A stretch of 64,000 bases of DNA from Marinicauda algicola (GTDB lineage Bacteria > Pseudomonadota > Alphaproteobacteria > Caulobacterales > Maricaulaceae). The translations under genes and the position numbers were made by a program. How positions within the stretch are numbered: position 1 is the stretch's first letter; the number at the start of each line of letters is the position of its first letter. Below are positions 1 to 10,208 of this stretch, piece by piece. The notes under the pieces were generated by a model. It did no database searches and had not been told where the DNA came from. It was given only the letters and a program-made list of their open reading frames with translations. The DNA lies in the NCBI RefSeq assembly GCF_017161425.1, contig NZ_CP071057.1:2915501-2979500 (forward strand), in the 5' to 3' direction.

Positions 1-1
1 C

Positions 2-1561
2 GCCGCCGACGGCGCGGACGCGGCGATGCGGATCCAGGCCTGGCTGATCGGGGGCGGTTTCCTGCTCGGCCTGTTCGCCATCGTCGGTATCTACGGCGAG
101 GGCGGGGTCGAGACCGAGCCCACCGAGTACAACGAGAACGTCGTCAAGTACGGCGCCATCGCCTCGGTGTTCTGGGGGGTGGTCGGCATCCTCGTCGGCG
201 TCGTCATCGCCGCCCAGCTCGCCTTTCCCGCGCTGCTGTCCTGGGAGGCCTTTCCCGAACTCAATTTCGGCCGCCTGCGCCCGCTGCACACCTCCGGGGT
301 GATCTTCGCCTTCGGCGGCAACGTGCTGATCGCGACGAGCTTCTACGTCGTCCAGCGCACCTGCCGCACGCGCATCGCCGGCGACGCGTGGGCCTGGTTC
401 GTGTTCTGGGGCTACAACTTCTTCATCGTCGTGGCCGCGACCGGCTACCTGCTGGGTATCACCCAGTCGAAGGAGTATGCCGAGCCGGAATGGTACGCGG
501 ACCTCTGGCTGACCGTCGTCTGGGTCGCCTATCTGCTGGTCTTCCTGGCCACGCTCGCCAAGCGCAAGGAACCCCACATCTACGTGGCCAACTGGTTCTA
601 CCTCGCCTTCATCGTGACCATCGCGATGCTGCACGTGGTCAACAATCTGGCCCTGCCGGCGAGCTTCCTGGGCTCGCGCTCCTATTCCGCCTTCGCGGGC
701 GTTCAGGACGCGCTGACCCAGTGGTGGTACGGCCACAACGCGGTGGGCTTCTTCCTGACCGCGGGCTTCCTGGCGATCATGTACTACTTCATCCCCAAGC
801 GGGTGGAGCGCCCGGTCTATTCCTACCGGCTGTCGATCATCCACTTCTGGTCGCTGATCTTCATCTATATCTGGGCCGGCCCCCACCACCTGCACTACAC
901 CGCGCTGCCCGAGTGGGCGCAGACGCTGGGCATGACCTTCTCGGTGATGCTGTGGATGCCGAGCTGGGGCGGCATGATCAACGGCCTGATGACGCTCTCG
1001 GGCGCGTGGGACCGGCTTCGCACCGATCCGGTCGTGCGCATGCTCGTCGTCTCGGTCGCCTTCTACGGCATGTCCACCTTCGAGGGCCCGGTGATGAGCG
1101 TGCGGGCGGTCAACTCGCTCTCGCACTACACCGACTGGACGATCGGCCACGTGCATTCCGGTGCGCTCGGCTGGGTCGGCTTCATCAGCTTCGGCGCGCT
1201 CTACTGCCTGATCCCGTGGCTGTGGAAGCGCAAGGGCATGTACTCGCGCGCCCTGATCGAGTGGCACTTCTGGGTCGCGACGCTGGGCATCCTTCTCTAC
1301 ATCACCTCGATGTGGGTGTCGGGCATCATGCAGGGCCTGATGTGGCGCGCCTACAATGCGCTCGGCTTCCTGGAATACTCCTTCGTGGAGACCGTGGAGG
1401 CGATGCAGCCCTACTACGTCATCCGCATGCTCGGCGGCGTGCTCTACCTCGTCGGGGCGCTGCTCATGGCCTGGAACGTCTACAAGACGATCCGCGGCGA
1501 CGTGAGAGAGACCGAGGACGCCGCCCAGACCCAGTCCCACAAGATCCAGCCGGCCGAGTAG
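2..1561 (+). CDS. ccoN: cbb3-type cytochrome c oxidase subunit I (5'-partial)
   Basis: Catalytic subunit of the high-affinity cbb3 oxidase, an inner-membrane protein carrying heme b and the heme b3-CuB centre that reduces oxygen and pumps protons. About a dozen hydrophobic helices are visible. Candidate metal-ligand histidines lie in [19 protein letters not shown] and [10 protein letters not shown], all typical of CcoN. The frame is open to the window edge before the first ATG at 26, and that ATG falls inside what looks like the first membrane segment, so the true start probably lies outside the window. It heads a colinear run with ccoO, ccoQ and ccoP; ccoO follows after 13 bases. Confidence 0.95.
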   Translation, partial: AADGADAAMRIQAWLIGGGFLLGLFAIVGIYGEGGVETEPTEYNENVVKYGAIASVFWGVVGILVGVVIAAQLAFPALLSWEAFPELNFGRLRPLHTSGVIFAFGGNVLIATSFYVVQRTCRTRIAGDAWAWFVFWGYNFFIVVAATGYLLGITQSKEYAEPEWYADLWLTVVWVAYLLVFLATLAKRKEPHIYVANWFYLAFIVTIAMLHVVNNLALPASFLGSRSYSAFAGVQDALTQWWYGHNAVGFFLTAGFLAIMYYFIPKRVERPVYSYRLSIIHFWSLIFIYIWAGPHHLHYTALPEWAQTLGMTFSVMLWMPSWGGMINGLMTLSGAWDRLRTDPVVRMLVVSVAFYGMSTFEGPVMSVRAVNSLSHYTDWTIGHVHSGALGWVGFISFGALYCLIPWLWKRKGMYSRALIEWHFWVATLGILLYITSMWVSGIMQGLMWRAYNALGFLEYSFVETVEAMQPYYVIRMLGGVLYLVGALLMAWNVYKTIRGDVRETEDAAQTQSHKIQPAE

Positions 1562-1574
1562 GAGGGAGATTTCC

Positions 1575-2336
1575 ATGGCGAAGAAACGCGAAAATCCCGT
1601 CTGGGGCTGGCACAAGAAGGTCCTGGAGAAGAACTCCATCGTGCTGACCGTCGGCATTCTCGGCGTGGTCGCGGTGGGCGGCGTGGTGGAGATCGCCCCG
1701 CTCTTCTACCTCGACACCACGATCGAGGAGGTCGAGGGCGTGCGCCCCTACTCCCCGCTCGCGCTGATGGGCCGCGACATCTACATCCGCGAGGGCTGCT
1801 ATACCTGCCACTCGCAGATGATCCGCCCGCTGCGCGACGAGGTGGAGCGCTACGGCCACTACTCGCTGGCCGCCGAGAGCATGTACGACCGGCCCTTCCA
1901 GTGGGGCTCGAAGCGCACCGGTCCCGATCTCGCCCGCGTCGGCGGCAAGTATTCCGACGAATGGCACCGCGACCACATGCGCGACCCGCGCTCGGTCGTG
2001 CCGGAGTCGATCATGCCGCCCTACGCGATGCTGGAGCGCACCCCGCTCGAGGTGGAGGTGGTGGAGAGCCGGCTCAGGGCCAATGCGCGCCTGGGCGTGC
2101 CCTATACCGAGGAGATGATCGCCAACGCCGAGAGCGACATCTACACCCAGCTCGACCCCTATGCCGCCGACTACGACGCCTTCCTGGAACGCTATCCCGG
2201 CGCACCGGTTCGCGATTTCGACGGTAATCCGGACATGGTCTCCGAACTCGACGCCCTGATCGCCTATCTGCAGATCCTGGGCACGATGGTGGACTTCTCC
2301 ACCTACGAGGCCACGGCCGACGAGAATCTGAGGTAG
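1575..2336 (+). CDS. ccoO: cbb3-type cytochrome c oxidase subunit II (monoheme)
   Basis: Membrane-anchored monoheme cytochrome c that passes electrons to CcoN. The 253-residue protein has one N-terminal membrane anchor (about residues 25-45). A single heme motif C75-Y-T-C78-H79 follows, with the family context [12 protein letters not shown] and a downstream [16 protein letters not shown] stretch. The ATG is preceded by GGAGGGAG at a good distance. Length and layout are normal for CcoO. It sits between ccoN and ccoQ. Confidence 0.97.
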   Translation: MAKKRENPVWGWHKKVLEKNSIVLTVGILGVVAVGGVVEIAPLFYLDTTIEEVEGVRPYSPLALMGRDIYIREGCYTCHSQMIRPLRDEVERYGHYSLAAESMYDRPFQWGSKRTGPDLARVGGKYSDEWHRDHMRDPRSVVPESIMPPYAMLERTPLEVEVVESRLRANARLGVPYTEEMIANAESDIYTQLDPYAADYDAFLERYPGAPVRDFDGNPDMVSELDALIAYLQILGTMVDFSTYEATADENLR

Positions 2337-2340
2337 CGGC

Positions 2341-2544
2341 ATGTACGAGGCGCTCGCGAGCTTTGCGCAGACCTGGGGGCTCCTGTTCTTCTTCGCCCTC
2401 TTCATCGCGGTGCTGGTCTACGCCCTGTGGCCGAAGCACCAGCAGAAGTTCGAGGAAGCCGCCCGGGTGCCGCTGAGGGACGACGACAAGCCGGCCGCCG
2501 CCGAGGAAGGCGAGGCCGACCACGAGGACAAGACCAATGGCTGA
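2341..2544 (+). CDS. ccoQ: cbb3-type cytochrome c oxidase subunit CcoQ
   Basis: Small 67-residue protein with one membrane helix (about residues 10-30) followed by the WPKHQQKFEEAA stretch common in CcoQ/FixQ and an acidic tail. In the family it stabilises the assembled oxidase and is not catalytic. It starts four bases after the ccoO stop, and its end overlaps the ccoP start by eight bases, so translational coupling is likely. Confidence 0.92.
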   Translation: MYEALASFAQTWGLLFFFALFIAVLVYALWPKHQQKFEEAARVPLRDDDKPAAAEEGEADHEDKTNG

Positions 2545-3499
2545 GCACGAGAAAAAGGATGTCGACGCCCACACCGGGGTCGAGACCACGGGCCACGAAT
2601 GGGACGGCATCAAGGAGCTGAACAACCCGCTGCCGCGCTGGTGGGTCTGGGTGTTCTACGCGACGGTCGCCTGGTCGGTCGTCTACATGATCTTCATGCC
2701 GGCGATCCCGGGCCTTCCCGGCATCGGCGGGGAATACACGCCGGGTCTTCGCGACCACTCCGAGCGCGCCAACGTGCGCGAGGCGCTCGCCGACCTGCAG
2801 GACTCGCGCGGGCCGATGTTCGAGCGTCTGGAGCAGGCCGCCGCCGAGGGCGGCATCACGGCGATCGAGGCCGATCCCGACCTCCTGGGCTTCGCCATGG
2901 CCGCCGGGGAGTCCGCCTTCGGGGACAATTGCGCGACCTGCCACGGTGCGGGCGGGCAGGGAGCCATCGGCTACCCCAACCTCAATGACGATATCTGGCT
3001 GTGGGGCGGCACGTTCGACGAGATCCGCCACACCCTGCAGGTCGGCATCCGCACCGACCACCCCGAGACGCGCTATTCCCAGATGCCCGCCTATGGCCGC
3101 GAGAACCTGCTCACCAACGAGGAGATCGAGGCGGTGACCGATCACGTCATGGCGCTGGGCGGGCTGATCGAACCGACCGAGGCGGGGCGCACCACCGGGG
3201 CGGAAGTGTTCGAGCTGCAGTGCTCGGCCTGTCACGGCGTGGACGGGCGCGGCGATCAGAGCATCGGTGCGCCGAACCTGACCGACCGCTACTGGCTCTA
3301 TGGCAGCGCGCGCGAGCAGGTCCGCAACTCGGTCTGGCGCGGGCCGTTCGGCGTGATGCCCAACTGGGGCGAACGTCTGGACGATGCCACGATCACTGCG
3401 CTGGCCGCCTATGTCTATCTGCTCGGCGGCGGCCAGCCCGACGAATTTGCTGAAGCGGCGCTCATGGACCGCGGCACGGGCGGGGCGGCCGGAGAATAA
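2537..3499 (+). CDS. ccoP: cbb3-type cytochrome c oxidase subunit III (diheme)
   Basis: Diheme cytochrome c subunit, the entry point for electrons from soluble cytochrome c. The 320-residue protein has a FixP-type N-terminus (LNNPLPRWWVWVFY) with one membrane segment at about residues 35-55. Two heme motifs follow, C132-A-T-C135-H136 and C229-S-A-C232-H233, each with a downstream methionine region. It overlaps ccoQ by eight bases and completes the ccoNOQP set. Confidence 0.97.
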   Translation: MAEHEKKDVDAHTGVETTGHEWDGIKELNNPLPRWWVWVFYATVAWSVVYMIFMPAIPGLPGIGGEYTPGLRDHSERANVREALADLQDSRGPMFERLEQAAAEGGITAIEADPDLLGFAMAAGESAFGDNCATCHGAGGQGAIGYPNLNDDIWLWGGTFDEIRHTLQVGIRTDHPETRYSQMPAYGRENLLTNEEIEAVTDHVMALGGLIEPTEAGRTTGAEVFELQCSACHGVDGRGDQSIGAPNLTDRYWLYGSAREQVRNSVWRGPFGVMPNWGERLDDATITALAAYVYLLGGGQPDEFAEAALMDRGTGGAAGE

Positions 3500-3550
3500 C
3501 CGGCCCCCTTTCCTCCCCGAAGCGATCCGGTGAGCCCGCCGGAGACTGAA

Positions 3551-5032
3551 ATGAACCTGATCGACAGACGGCCGAAGGCCGCACCGGGCGTCACCGAGAT
3601 CGATGCCACGCCCGTCAACGACGCCGAGGTCCGTGAACTCTACAAGAAGCGCGAGCCGATCTACCCCAAGCTCGTGAAGGGGCCGTTCCGCCGCTTCAAG
3701 TGGATCTTCATGGCGGTGGCGCTGGGCCTCTACTACGTCCTGCCCTTCGTGCGCTGGGACCGCGGGCCGAACGCGCCCGACCAGGCCGTGCTGGTCGATT
3801 TCGCCAATGCGCGCTTCTACTTCTTCTTCATCGAGATCTGGCCTCAGGAAGTCTATTACATCACCGGCCTGCTGATCCTCGCCGCGCTGGGCCTGTTCCT
3901 CGTCACCGCCCTGTTCGGCCGCGTGTGGTGCGGCTATGCCTGCCCGCAGACGGTGTGGACCGATCTCTTCATCGCCGTGGAGCGGTTCTTCGAGGGCGAC
4001 CGCAACAAGCGCATCATGCTCGACCGCGCGCCGTGGAGCTTCGACAAGGCGCGCAAGAAGATCGCCAAGCACGCCGTCTGGCTCGTCATCGCGGCGGCCA
4101 CGGGCGGGGCGTGGATCCTCTATTTCCACGACGCCTTCGATCTCCTGTCCGACTTCTTCACAGGCCAGGCGCCGCTGACCGCCTACCTGTTCTTCGCCAT
4201 GCTGACCTTCACCACCTACACCCTGGCCGGCACGATGAGGGAGCAGGTGTGCACCTATATGTGCCCCTGGCCGCGCATCCAGGCGGCGATGACCGACCGC
4301 GAGGCGCTCAACGTCACCTACCGGGTCGACCGCGGCGAGCCGCGCGGCCCCCACAAGAAGGGTGAAAGCTGGGAGGGGCGCGGCGACTGCATCGACTGCA
4401 AGGCCTGCGTCGCGGCCTGCCCGATGGGCATCGACATCAGGAACGGCCCGCAGCTGGAATGCATCGGCTGCGCGCTGTGCATCGATGCCTGCAACGATAT
4501 CATGGACAAGGTCGGCAGACCGCGCGGGCTCATCGCCTACGACACCGACGACAATATCGACCGCCGCCTGAAGGGCGAGGCGCCGCGCTACCGCTTCGTG
4601 CGCGTCAGGACGCTCTACTACGCGATCTCCTTCGCGATCGTCGCCGGCGTCATGCTGTTCGGCCTGATGACCCGCTCCACGCTGGAGCTCAACGTCACCC
4701 GCGACCGCAATCCGAACTTCGTCGTGCTCTCGGACGGCTCGGTGAGGAACGGCTACACTCTGAAGGTCCTCAACAAGGCCGGCGAGCCGCGCGAGTTCGC
4801 GCTGAGGCTGGAGGGCGACCCGGCCTTCGAGGTCCGCGTGCTCGGCACGCCGCAAGCCTCCATGATGCTTCCGGTGGACGCCGACGAGACGCGCGATTTC
4901 CGGCTCTTCCTCACCCTGCCGCCCGAGGCGATCGACCGCGCCAGCGAAGACATCACATTCGTGGTAGAACATCCCGGGACCGGCGAGACGGCACGCGCGC
5001 CGGCCGTGTTCCGCACGCCGCTGGAAAGGTGA
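3551..5032 (+). CDS. ccoG: cbb3 oxidase assembly ferredoxin-like protein CcoG
   Basis: Polytopic membrane protein with two [4Fe-4S] ferredoxin motifs (CIDCKACVAACPMG and CIGCALCIDACND). It also has the cysteine pairs WCGYACP and CTYMCPW and a C-terminal immunoglobulin-like FixG domain. The family is implicated in copper handling during cbb3 assembly. An in-frame GTG lies 21 bases upstream at 3530, but the ATG at 3551 has GGAG at the right distance and gives the usual N-terminus, so I prefer it (493 residues). The gene lies between ccoP and a FixH-like gene. Confidence 0.95.
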   Translation: MNLIDRRPKAAPGVTEIDATPVNDAEVRELYKKREPIYPKLVKGPFRRFKWIFMAVALGLYYVLPFVRWDRGPNAPDQAVLVDFANARFYFFFIEIWPQEVYYITGLLILAALGLFLVTALFGRVWCGYACPQTVWTDLFIAVERFFEGDRNKRIMLDRAPWSFDKARKKIAKHAVWLVIAAATGGAWILYFHDAFDLLSDFFTGQAPLTAYLFFAMLTFTTYTLAGTMREQVCTYMCPWPRIQAAMTDREALNVTYRVDRGEPRGPHKKGESWEGRGDCIDCKACVAACPMGIDIRNGPQLECIGCALCIDACNDIMDKVGRPRGLIAYDTDDNIDRRLKGEAPRYRFVRVRTLYYAISFAIVAGVMLFGLMTRSTLELNVTRDRNPNFVVLSDGSVRNGYTLKVLNKAGEPREFALRLEGDPAFEVRVLGTPQASMMLPVDADETRDFRLFLTLPPEAIDRASEDITFVVEHPGTGETARAPAVFRTPLER

Positions 5033-5037
5033 AGGCC

Positions 5038-5532
5038 ATGACGAGCGACAATTATATCGACCAGCGCGAGCCCCGCTTCGTGGTACGCGGGCGGCACGTG
5101 CTGTTCGCCCTGGTCGGCTTCTTCGCGGTCGTCATCGCGGTCAATGCGGTCTTCATCGCCTTCGCGGTGAAGACCTTCTCCGGCGAGGAGGTCGAGCGCT
5201 CCTACGTCCAGGGGCTGGAATACAACCGGGTGATCGAGGCGCGCCGCGCCCAGGCCGAACTCGGCTGGCAGGCCGCGGTCAACATGACCGGCGGCCAGGT
5301 CCTGGTCGAGATCGCCCGGCCCGACGGCTCGCCGGTCGGCGGGCTGTTCCTGGAAGGCGCGCTGCGCCACCCGGCCGACACCGGTCTCGACCGCCCGCTG
5401 GCCTTCCGCGAGCGCGAGACCGGGCTCTATGTCGCCGAGGTCTCGGATCTGCCCGAAGGCCAGTGGATTCTCAGCGCGCACGTCGACGGGGAGCGTCCCT
5501 TCGAGATGGAGCACAGGCTTTGGCACCGCTAG
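5038..5532 (+). CDS. ccoH: FixH-family cbb3 maturation protein
   Basis: A 164-residue protein with a single N-terminal membrane helix (about residues 20-45) and a periplasmic domain typical of FixH/CcoH, including GLEYNRVIEARRAQAELGW. CcoH is needed for stability and assembly of cbb3 oxidase. It starts five bases after the ccoG stop, and the end overlaps the likely start of the copper ATPase gene by 13 bases. Family assignment rests on position, topology and the N-terminal sequence pattern. Confidence 0.9.
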   Translation: MTSDNYIDQREPRFVVRGRHVLFALVGFFAVVIAVNAVFIAFAVKTFSGEEVERSYVQGLEYNRVIEARRAQAELGWQAAVNMTGGQVLVEIARPDGSPVGGLFLEGALRHPADTGLDRPLAFRERETGLYVAEVSDLPEGQWILSAHVDGERPFEMEHRLWHR

Positions 5533-7700
5533 ACGCTGCCAATCTGCGCGGCAACGATCCGTCCGCCTTCGTGCGCAGCGAGGGCGACGCGAAGGCGCTC
5601 GACCTCGCGGTCGAGGGCGCGCGCTGTGCCGGGTGCATCTCGAAGATCGAGGGCGGCCTGAACGAGATGGAGAGCGTGAAGCACGCCCGTCTCAACCTCT
5701 CCACCGGCCGGCTCGCCGTGACCTTCACCGGCCCGGACAGCGAAGCGCGCAGGATCGTCGAGAAGGTGCGCTCGCTCGGCTATGCCGCCACGCCCTTCCA
5801 GCCGGAGACCGGCGAGGATCCGGGCAAGTCGGAAGAGAAGCGCCTGCTGCGCGCCATGGCGGTGGCGGGCTTCGCGACCGCCAACGTGATGCTGCTCTCG
5901 GTCTCGGTCTGGGCCGGCGAGGGCGAGATGGATTTCGGCACGCGCCAGCTGCTGCACTGGATCTCGGCGATGATCGCGCTTCCCGCCGCGATCTATTCGG
6001 GCCGGCCCTTCTTCGAGAGCGCGTTGCGGGCCCTGAAGGCGAAGAGCCTGAACATGGACGTGCCGATCTCGCTGGCGATCTGCCTGGCGATGGGCCTGTC
6101 CTTCTACGAGCTGCTGATCGGCCATGGCGATGCGTATTTCGATGCCGCCGTCATGCTGCTCTTCTTCCTGCTGATCGGGCGCTATCTCGACAGCCGGCTG
6201 AGGGCGAAGGCCGGCCAGGCCGCGCGCCAGCTCGCCGCCCTGCAGGCGAGCGTCGCCCACCGCATCGGCGCCGACGGCACGGTCAAGGCCGTGCCCGCGC
6301 GCGAGATCGCGCCCGGCGACCGGCTCCTCGTCGCGGCCGGCGACCGCATGCCGGTCGATGCGGTGATCCTGGAGGGCTGCGGGCAGGCCGACGCCTCGCT
6401 CGTCACCGGCGAGACCCGGCCGGTCGAGCTCTCTCCCGGCGACGCGGTCTATTCCGGCATGGTCAATCTCACCGGCACGCTGACCGTGAAGGCCACCGCC
6501 GCGCGCGAGGACTCCCTGCTCGCCGAGATCGCGCGCCTGGTCGAGGCCGGCGAACAGAACCGGTCGAGCTATGTGCGCCTCGCCGACCGCGCGGCCCGGC
6601 TCTACGCGCCGGTCGTGCACACGCTCGCCGCGCTCACGCTGATCGGCTGGATCGTCATCGGCAACGACCCGCGTGCGGGGATCCTGAACGCCATCGCGGT
6701 GCTGATCATCACCTGCCCGTGCGCGCTCGCGCTCGCGGTGCCGGCGGTTCAGATCGTCGCCTGCGGACGGCTCTACCGCGAGGGCGTGCTGGTGAAATCC
6801 GGCGACGCGCTCGAACGCCTCGCCACGGCGAGGCGCGCCATCTTCGACAAGACCGGCACGCTGACGCTGGGCAAGCCCAAACTGCTCAACCCGCACGCCC
6901 TGCGACCCGAGACGATCGAGCTCGCGGCCAAGCTCGCGCGCTCCTCGCGCCACCCGGTCTCGCGCGCCGTCGCCGACGCGGCCGGCATGGGCGATACCGC
7001 GAAGGACGTTCGCGAGGTTCCCGGCGGCGGACTGGAAGGTGTGGTCGACGGCAGACGCGTGCGCTTCGGCTCGGCCGGCTGGATCGGGGCCGACAGCGAG
7101 ACGTCCGGGCCCCAGGCCCATGCCATGGAGGCCTGGCTGCAGGTCGAGGACCAGGCCCCGGTCCGCTTCGTCTTCTCCGATGCCGTGAGGAGCGATGCCA
7201 GGGACATGATCGCCGCGGTCGAGGCGAGGGGGCTGGAGACCGAGCTGCTGTCCGGGGACCGCTCCGGCCCGGTCGAGGCGGTCGCGCGCGAGCTCGGCAT
7301 CGGGCAGGCGCAGGCCGAGCTGAAGCCGCAGGAGAAGATCGCCCGCATCGAGGCGCTCGCCGGGGACAATCCGCTCATGGTCGGGGACGGCATCAACGAC
7401 GCGCCCGCGCTCGCGGCCGCCCATGTCTCGATCTCTATGGGCTCGGCGGCGGAGATCTCGCGCTCGGCGGCCGATCTCGTCATCCAGGGCGACCGGCTCT
7501 CGGCCATCCCGACCGCCATCGACGTGGCGCGGGCCAGCCGCCGGCGCGTGTTCGAGAATTTCGCCCTCGCCGCGATCTACAACTGCATCGCCGTGCCGCT
7601 GGCCGTGTTCGGCTTCGTCACCCCGCTGGTGGCCGCCATCGCCATGTCGGGCAGCTCGATCCTGGTCACCGGCAACGCCATGAGGCTCTTGCGCAAATGA
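5520..7700 (+). CDS. ccoI: copper-translocating P1B-type ATPase for cbb3 oxidase
   Basis: CPx-type ATPase supplying copper for cbb3 assembly. Visible in order: an N-terminal heavy-metal domain with C36-A-G-C39; membrane helices; an actuator region with VTGE; the membrane metal site C399-P-C401; the phosphorylation motif D443-KTGTLT; an HP motif (SSRHPVSRA); and MVGDGINDAPALA. No in-frame ATG fits. TTG at 5520 has ATGGAG eight bases upstream and starts just before the metal-binding domain. GTG at 5463 would add 19 residues lying wholly within ccoH. The start is therefore uncertain. Confidence 0.93.
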   Translation: MAPLDAANLRGNDPSAFVRSEGDAKALDLAVEGARCAGCISKIEGGLNEMESVKHARLNLSTGRLAVTFTGPDSEARRIVEKVRSLGYAATPFQPETGEDPGKSEEKRLLRAMAVAGFATANVMLLSVSVWAGEGEMDFGTRQLLHWISAMIALPAAIYSGRPFFESALRALKAKSLNMDVPISLAICLAMGLSFYELLIGHGDAYFDAAVMLLFFLLIGRYLDSRLRAKAGQAARQLAALQASVAHRIGADGTVKAVPAREIAPGDRLLVAAGDRMPVDAVILEGCGQADASLVTGETRPVELSPGDAVYSGMVNLTGTLTVKATAAREDSLLAEIARLVEAGEQNRSSYVRLADRAARLYAPVVHTLAALTLIGWIVIGNDPRAGILNAIAVLIITCPCALALAVPAVQIVACGRLYREGVLVKSGDALERLATARRAIFDKTGTLTLGKPKLLNPHALRPETIELAAKLARSSRHPVSRAVADAAGMGDTAKDVREVPGGGLEGVVDGRRVRFGSAGWIGADSETSGPQAHAMEAWLQVEDQAPVRFVFSDAVRSDARDMIAAVEARGLETELLSGDRSGPVEAVARELGIGQAQAELKPQEKIARIEALAGDNPLMVGDGINDAPALAAAHVSISMGSAAEISRSAADLVIQGDRLSAIPTAIDVARASRRRVFENFALAAIYNCIAVPLAVFGFVTPLVAAIAMSGSSILVTGNAMRLLRK

Positions 7701-7870
7701 ACGCCCTCATCTGGCTCATCCCGATCGCGCTCGGGCTCGGCTTCGCCGGCCTCGCCGCCTTCCTGTGGAGCGTGCGCTCGGGCCAGTACGAGGACATCGA
7801 AGGCGCCGCCCAGCGCATCCTCATCGACGACGACAAGCCCATCGTCGACGAGGAGGAGGGGGAGAGCTGA
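7697..7870 (+). CDS. ccoS: cbb3 oxidase assembly protein CcoS
   Basis: A 57-residue protein with one N-terminal membrane helix, then the characteristic WSVRSGQYEDIEGAAQRIL stretch of CcoS and an acidic tail. CcoS is required for insertion of redox cofactors into cbb3 oxidase. Its ATG overlaps the ccoI stop in an ATGA, and it ends the ccoNOQP-GHIS run. Confidence 0.94.
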   Translation: MNALIWLIPIALGLGFAGLAAFLWSVRSGQYEDIEGAAQRILIDDDKPIVDEEEGES

Positions 7871-8005
7871 CATCTCCGCCTTCCCGAAAGGGGGCCGAAA
7901 AGGCTTCAAATCCTGAACAATTCCACAGGATAGGAGGCTTTCGCCGGGACGCGGGAAAGCGCAGACCTGCCGGGAAACCGCCGGACGGAGAGGGGAGCGG
8001 GAAGC

Positions 8006-8779
8006 CTACCCCCGCACCGCGCTCGCGCTCGGCTCCGGCTTCGGATCGAAATCCCTGTAGGCGCGCCAGCTGGCATGGGCGAGCCAGGGGAAGGCGAGGG
8101 CGAGGCCGACGAAGAACAGGGCGCTGCCGACCGCCACGAAGAAGGCGATGAGCCAGGCCCAGGTGAGCATGGTGAAGGGCTGCTGGAGGACCGCCTTCAC
8201 GCTGGCCACCACGGCGGTGACGGCATCCACGTCCTGGTCGGTCAGCATCGGGAAGGCGAGGGCGGACACCGCGAAGGTGACGAAGGCGAGCACCGCGCCG
8301 ATGGCCGTGCCGACGACGAGCAGGGTCAGGCCCGCCGGATCGGTGAACAGGAACTGGGTGAATTCGCCCGCCGGCATGGAATTGCCGACCGTGAAGGCCG
8401 CATAGAGGAACTGCGCCAGCCGCGCCCAGGTCAGGAAGAAGACCAGGAGGAGCACGCTCAGGAGCGCGAGCTGGCCGATCCGGCCTGCCGGCAGCGACCA
8501 GAAATCGAGCAGGCCCGGCGTCTTGCCTTCCTCGCGCACCTGGTTGATGCGGTAGATGCCGACCGCGAAGGCCGGCGCGACGAGGGCGAAGCCGCCGGCC
8601 AGCACCGGCGTCATCGCCGCCTGCCCGATGGACCAGAGCCCGACCGTGATCAGCACCCCGGCGAGCGTGAACGCCGCGCCATAGCCGATCGAGATGACCG
8701 GCGCGCTCATCATGTCGGCGAACCCGGCCTTCAGCCAGGCCCAGGGTGCGTCCTTGCGCGTGCGCTCGAGCGTGACCAT
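8006..8779 (-). CDS. DUF2189 family integral membrane protein
   Basis: A 257-residue protein with about six hydrophobic segments and the DUF2189 hallmarks ISIGYGAAFTLAGVL near the N-terminus and GGFALVAPAFAVGIY in the first third. Its function is not established. The ATG at 8779 has a strong upstream GGAGGAG; the reading frame continues further upstream but without family sequence. Proteins of this family are often found near cbb3 or heme genes, and here it lies convergent to ccoS and just downstream of hemN on the same strand. Confidence 0.85.
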   Translation of the reverse strand: MVTLERTRKDAPWAWLKAGFADMMSAPVISIGYGAAFTLAGVLITVGLWSIGQAAMTPVLAGGFALVAPAFAVGIYRINQVREEGKTPGLLDFWSLPAGRIGQLALLSVLLLVFFLTWARLAQFLYAAFTVGNSMPAGEFTQFLFTDPAGLTLLVVGTAIGAVLAFVTFAVSALAFPMLTDQDVDAVTAVVASVKAVLQQPFTMLTWAWLIAFFVAVGSALFFVGLALAFPWLAHASWRAYRDFDPKPEPSASAVRG

Positions 8780-8843
8780 CGTCTCCTCCCTCGTGTCTTT
8801 TCCCCAGAGTGTGTAGGGGAACGGGAGACGCGTCAATTCGCCG

Positions 8844-10208
8844 CTAGACCGATACCGAGTGCTTCGCAGTGCCGCTCGCGAAATGCCGGTCGAAGGCCGC
8901 CGCGGCGAGGCGTGCCAGGGGACGGTAGGCCGGGTCGACGCGCACGAGACCGCCTTCGCGCCGCACCACGCCCGCTGCCTCGAGTTCCGCGAGATCGGCC
9001 TGCGGCACCGCGCGGCCATGAGCCTTGGCGATGGCGGGGAGATCGGCCTCGAGCCGGGTCATCAGCGCCTCGATGATCGCGCCGCGGAAGGCGTCCTCGG
9101 ACGTGATCTCCACACCGCGGGCCACGGGGAGTTCGCCGCTCGCCAGGGCCGCCATCCACTCGCGCACGCTCACCTTGTTCTGCATGTAGCCGAACGGCGT
9201 ACGCGAGATCGAGGACGCCCCGATGCCGATCAGGGTCTGCGCCGTGTCGGTGGTGTAGCCCTGGAAATTGCGCTTCAGCGTGCCGGCGCGGTCCGCGGCC
9301 GCCATCGCGTCGCCGGGCCTGGCGTAATGGTCGATGCCGATGCGTTCGTAACCCGCCGCGCGGAATACCTCGTCCATGCGGTCGGCCTGGGCGAGGCGCT
9401 CGGCCGGCCCGGGCAGGCTGGCATCGGGAATGAGCTTCTGGTGCGCCTTCATGTGCGGCACGTGGGCGTAGCCGAAGACCGCCAGGCGCGAGGGCTCCAG
9501 CGAGACCACGCCGAGCGCGGTGTCCTCGCTCGCCGCGACGCTCTGGTGGGGCAGGCCGTAGAGCACGTCGGCATTGATCTCGGTGATCCCGTTCTCGCGC
9601 AGCCGGTCGAAGGCGAGCGCGGTCACGTCCAGCGACTGGACCCGGTTGATCGCCTTCTGGACCTTCAGGTCGAAGGTCTGGATGCCGGTACTCGCGCGGG
9701 TGAAGCCGTGCCGGGACAGCGCGCGGGCGAGATCGACATCGAAATGCCTGGGGTCGATCTCGATGGACAGCTCGGCGTCCTGGCGGATCTCGAAGCGCGC
9801 GCGCAGCCGCTCCATGATCCGGTCGAGATCGTCCGCCGACAGGATGGTCGGCGTCCCCCCGCCGAAGGCGAGGTGGGAGACGCTCATGCGCGCCGGCAGG
9901 CGGTCGGCGATGCGGTCGATCTCCACGAGCAGCGGCTCGACATAGGCCGCGATGGGGGAGCGCTTCTGCGTCGCCGTGGTGTTGCAGCCGCAATACCAGC
10001 ACAGCGTATGGCAGTAGGGGATGTGCAGGTAGAGCGAGACCGGCCGGTCTTCGGGCAGGCCGGCGAGCCAGCCCGAGACGGTCTCTCCGGTCACACCGGC
10101 ATGGAAGTGCGGCGCGGTCGGGTAGCTCGTGTAGCGCGGGCTGTGGCGGGCCGCGAACTTCAGCAGCGTGTCGCGCCGGGCGGCGGGGGAGGCAGCAGTC
10201 TGGGTCAT
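8844..10208 (-). CDS. hemN: oxygen-independent coproporphyrinogen III oxidase (radical SAM)
   Basis: Anaerobic/microaerobic heme synthesis enzyme converting coproporphyrinogen III to protoporphyrinogen IX. The 454-residue protein carries the radical-SAM cluster motif C66-x3-C70-x2-C73 followed by C75, in the HemN context HIPYCHTLCWYCGCN. It also has the GGGTPT motif and a C-terminal HemN domain. The chosen ATG gives the usual N-terminus (residues RHSPRYTSYPTAPHF follow). It complements the low-oxygen oxidase cluster nearby. I looked for an FNR-type box upstream and saw none. Confidence 0.95.
   Translation of the reverse strand: MTQTAASPAARRDTLLKFAARHSPRYTSYPTAPHFHAGVTGETVSGWLAGLPEDRPVSLYLHIPYCHTLCWYCGCNTTATQKRSPIAAYVEPLLVEIDRIADRLPARMSVSHLAFGGGTPTILSADDLDRIMERLRARFEIRQDAELSIEIDPRHFDVDLARALSRHGFTRASTGIQTFDLKVQKAINRVQSLDVTALAFDRLRENGITEINADVLYGLPHQSVAASEDTALGVVSLEPSRLAVFGYAHVPHMKAHQKLIPDASLPGPAERLAQADRMDEVFRAAGYERIGIDHYARPGDAMAAADRAGTLKRNFQGYTTDTAQTLIGIGASSISRTPFGYMQNKVSVREWMAALASGELPVARGVEITSEDAFRGAIIEALMTRLEADLPAIAKAHGRAVPQADLAELEAAGVVRREGGLVRVDPAYRPLARLAAAAFDRHFASGTAKHSVSV

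Noticed and set aside
2402-4972. Very long open frame on the minus strand opposite ccoP and ccoG
   Set aside because: Its product is rich in Arg, His, Glu and Ala, with no domain; it is the antisense shadow of high-GC codon use in real genes.
5463-5519. Extended GTG start of ccoI at 5463
   Set aside because: The added residues lie wholly within ccoH and are arginine-rich without family sequence; the TTG at 5520 is a better fit.
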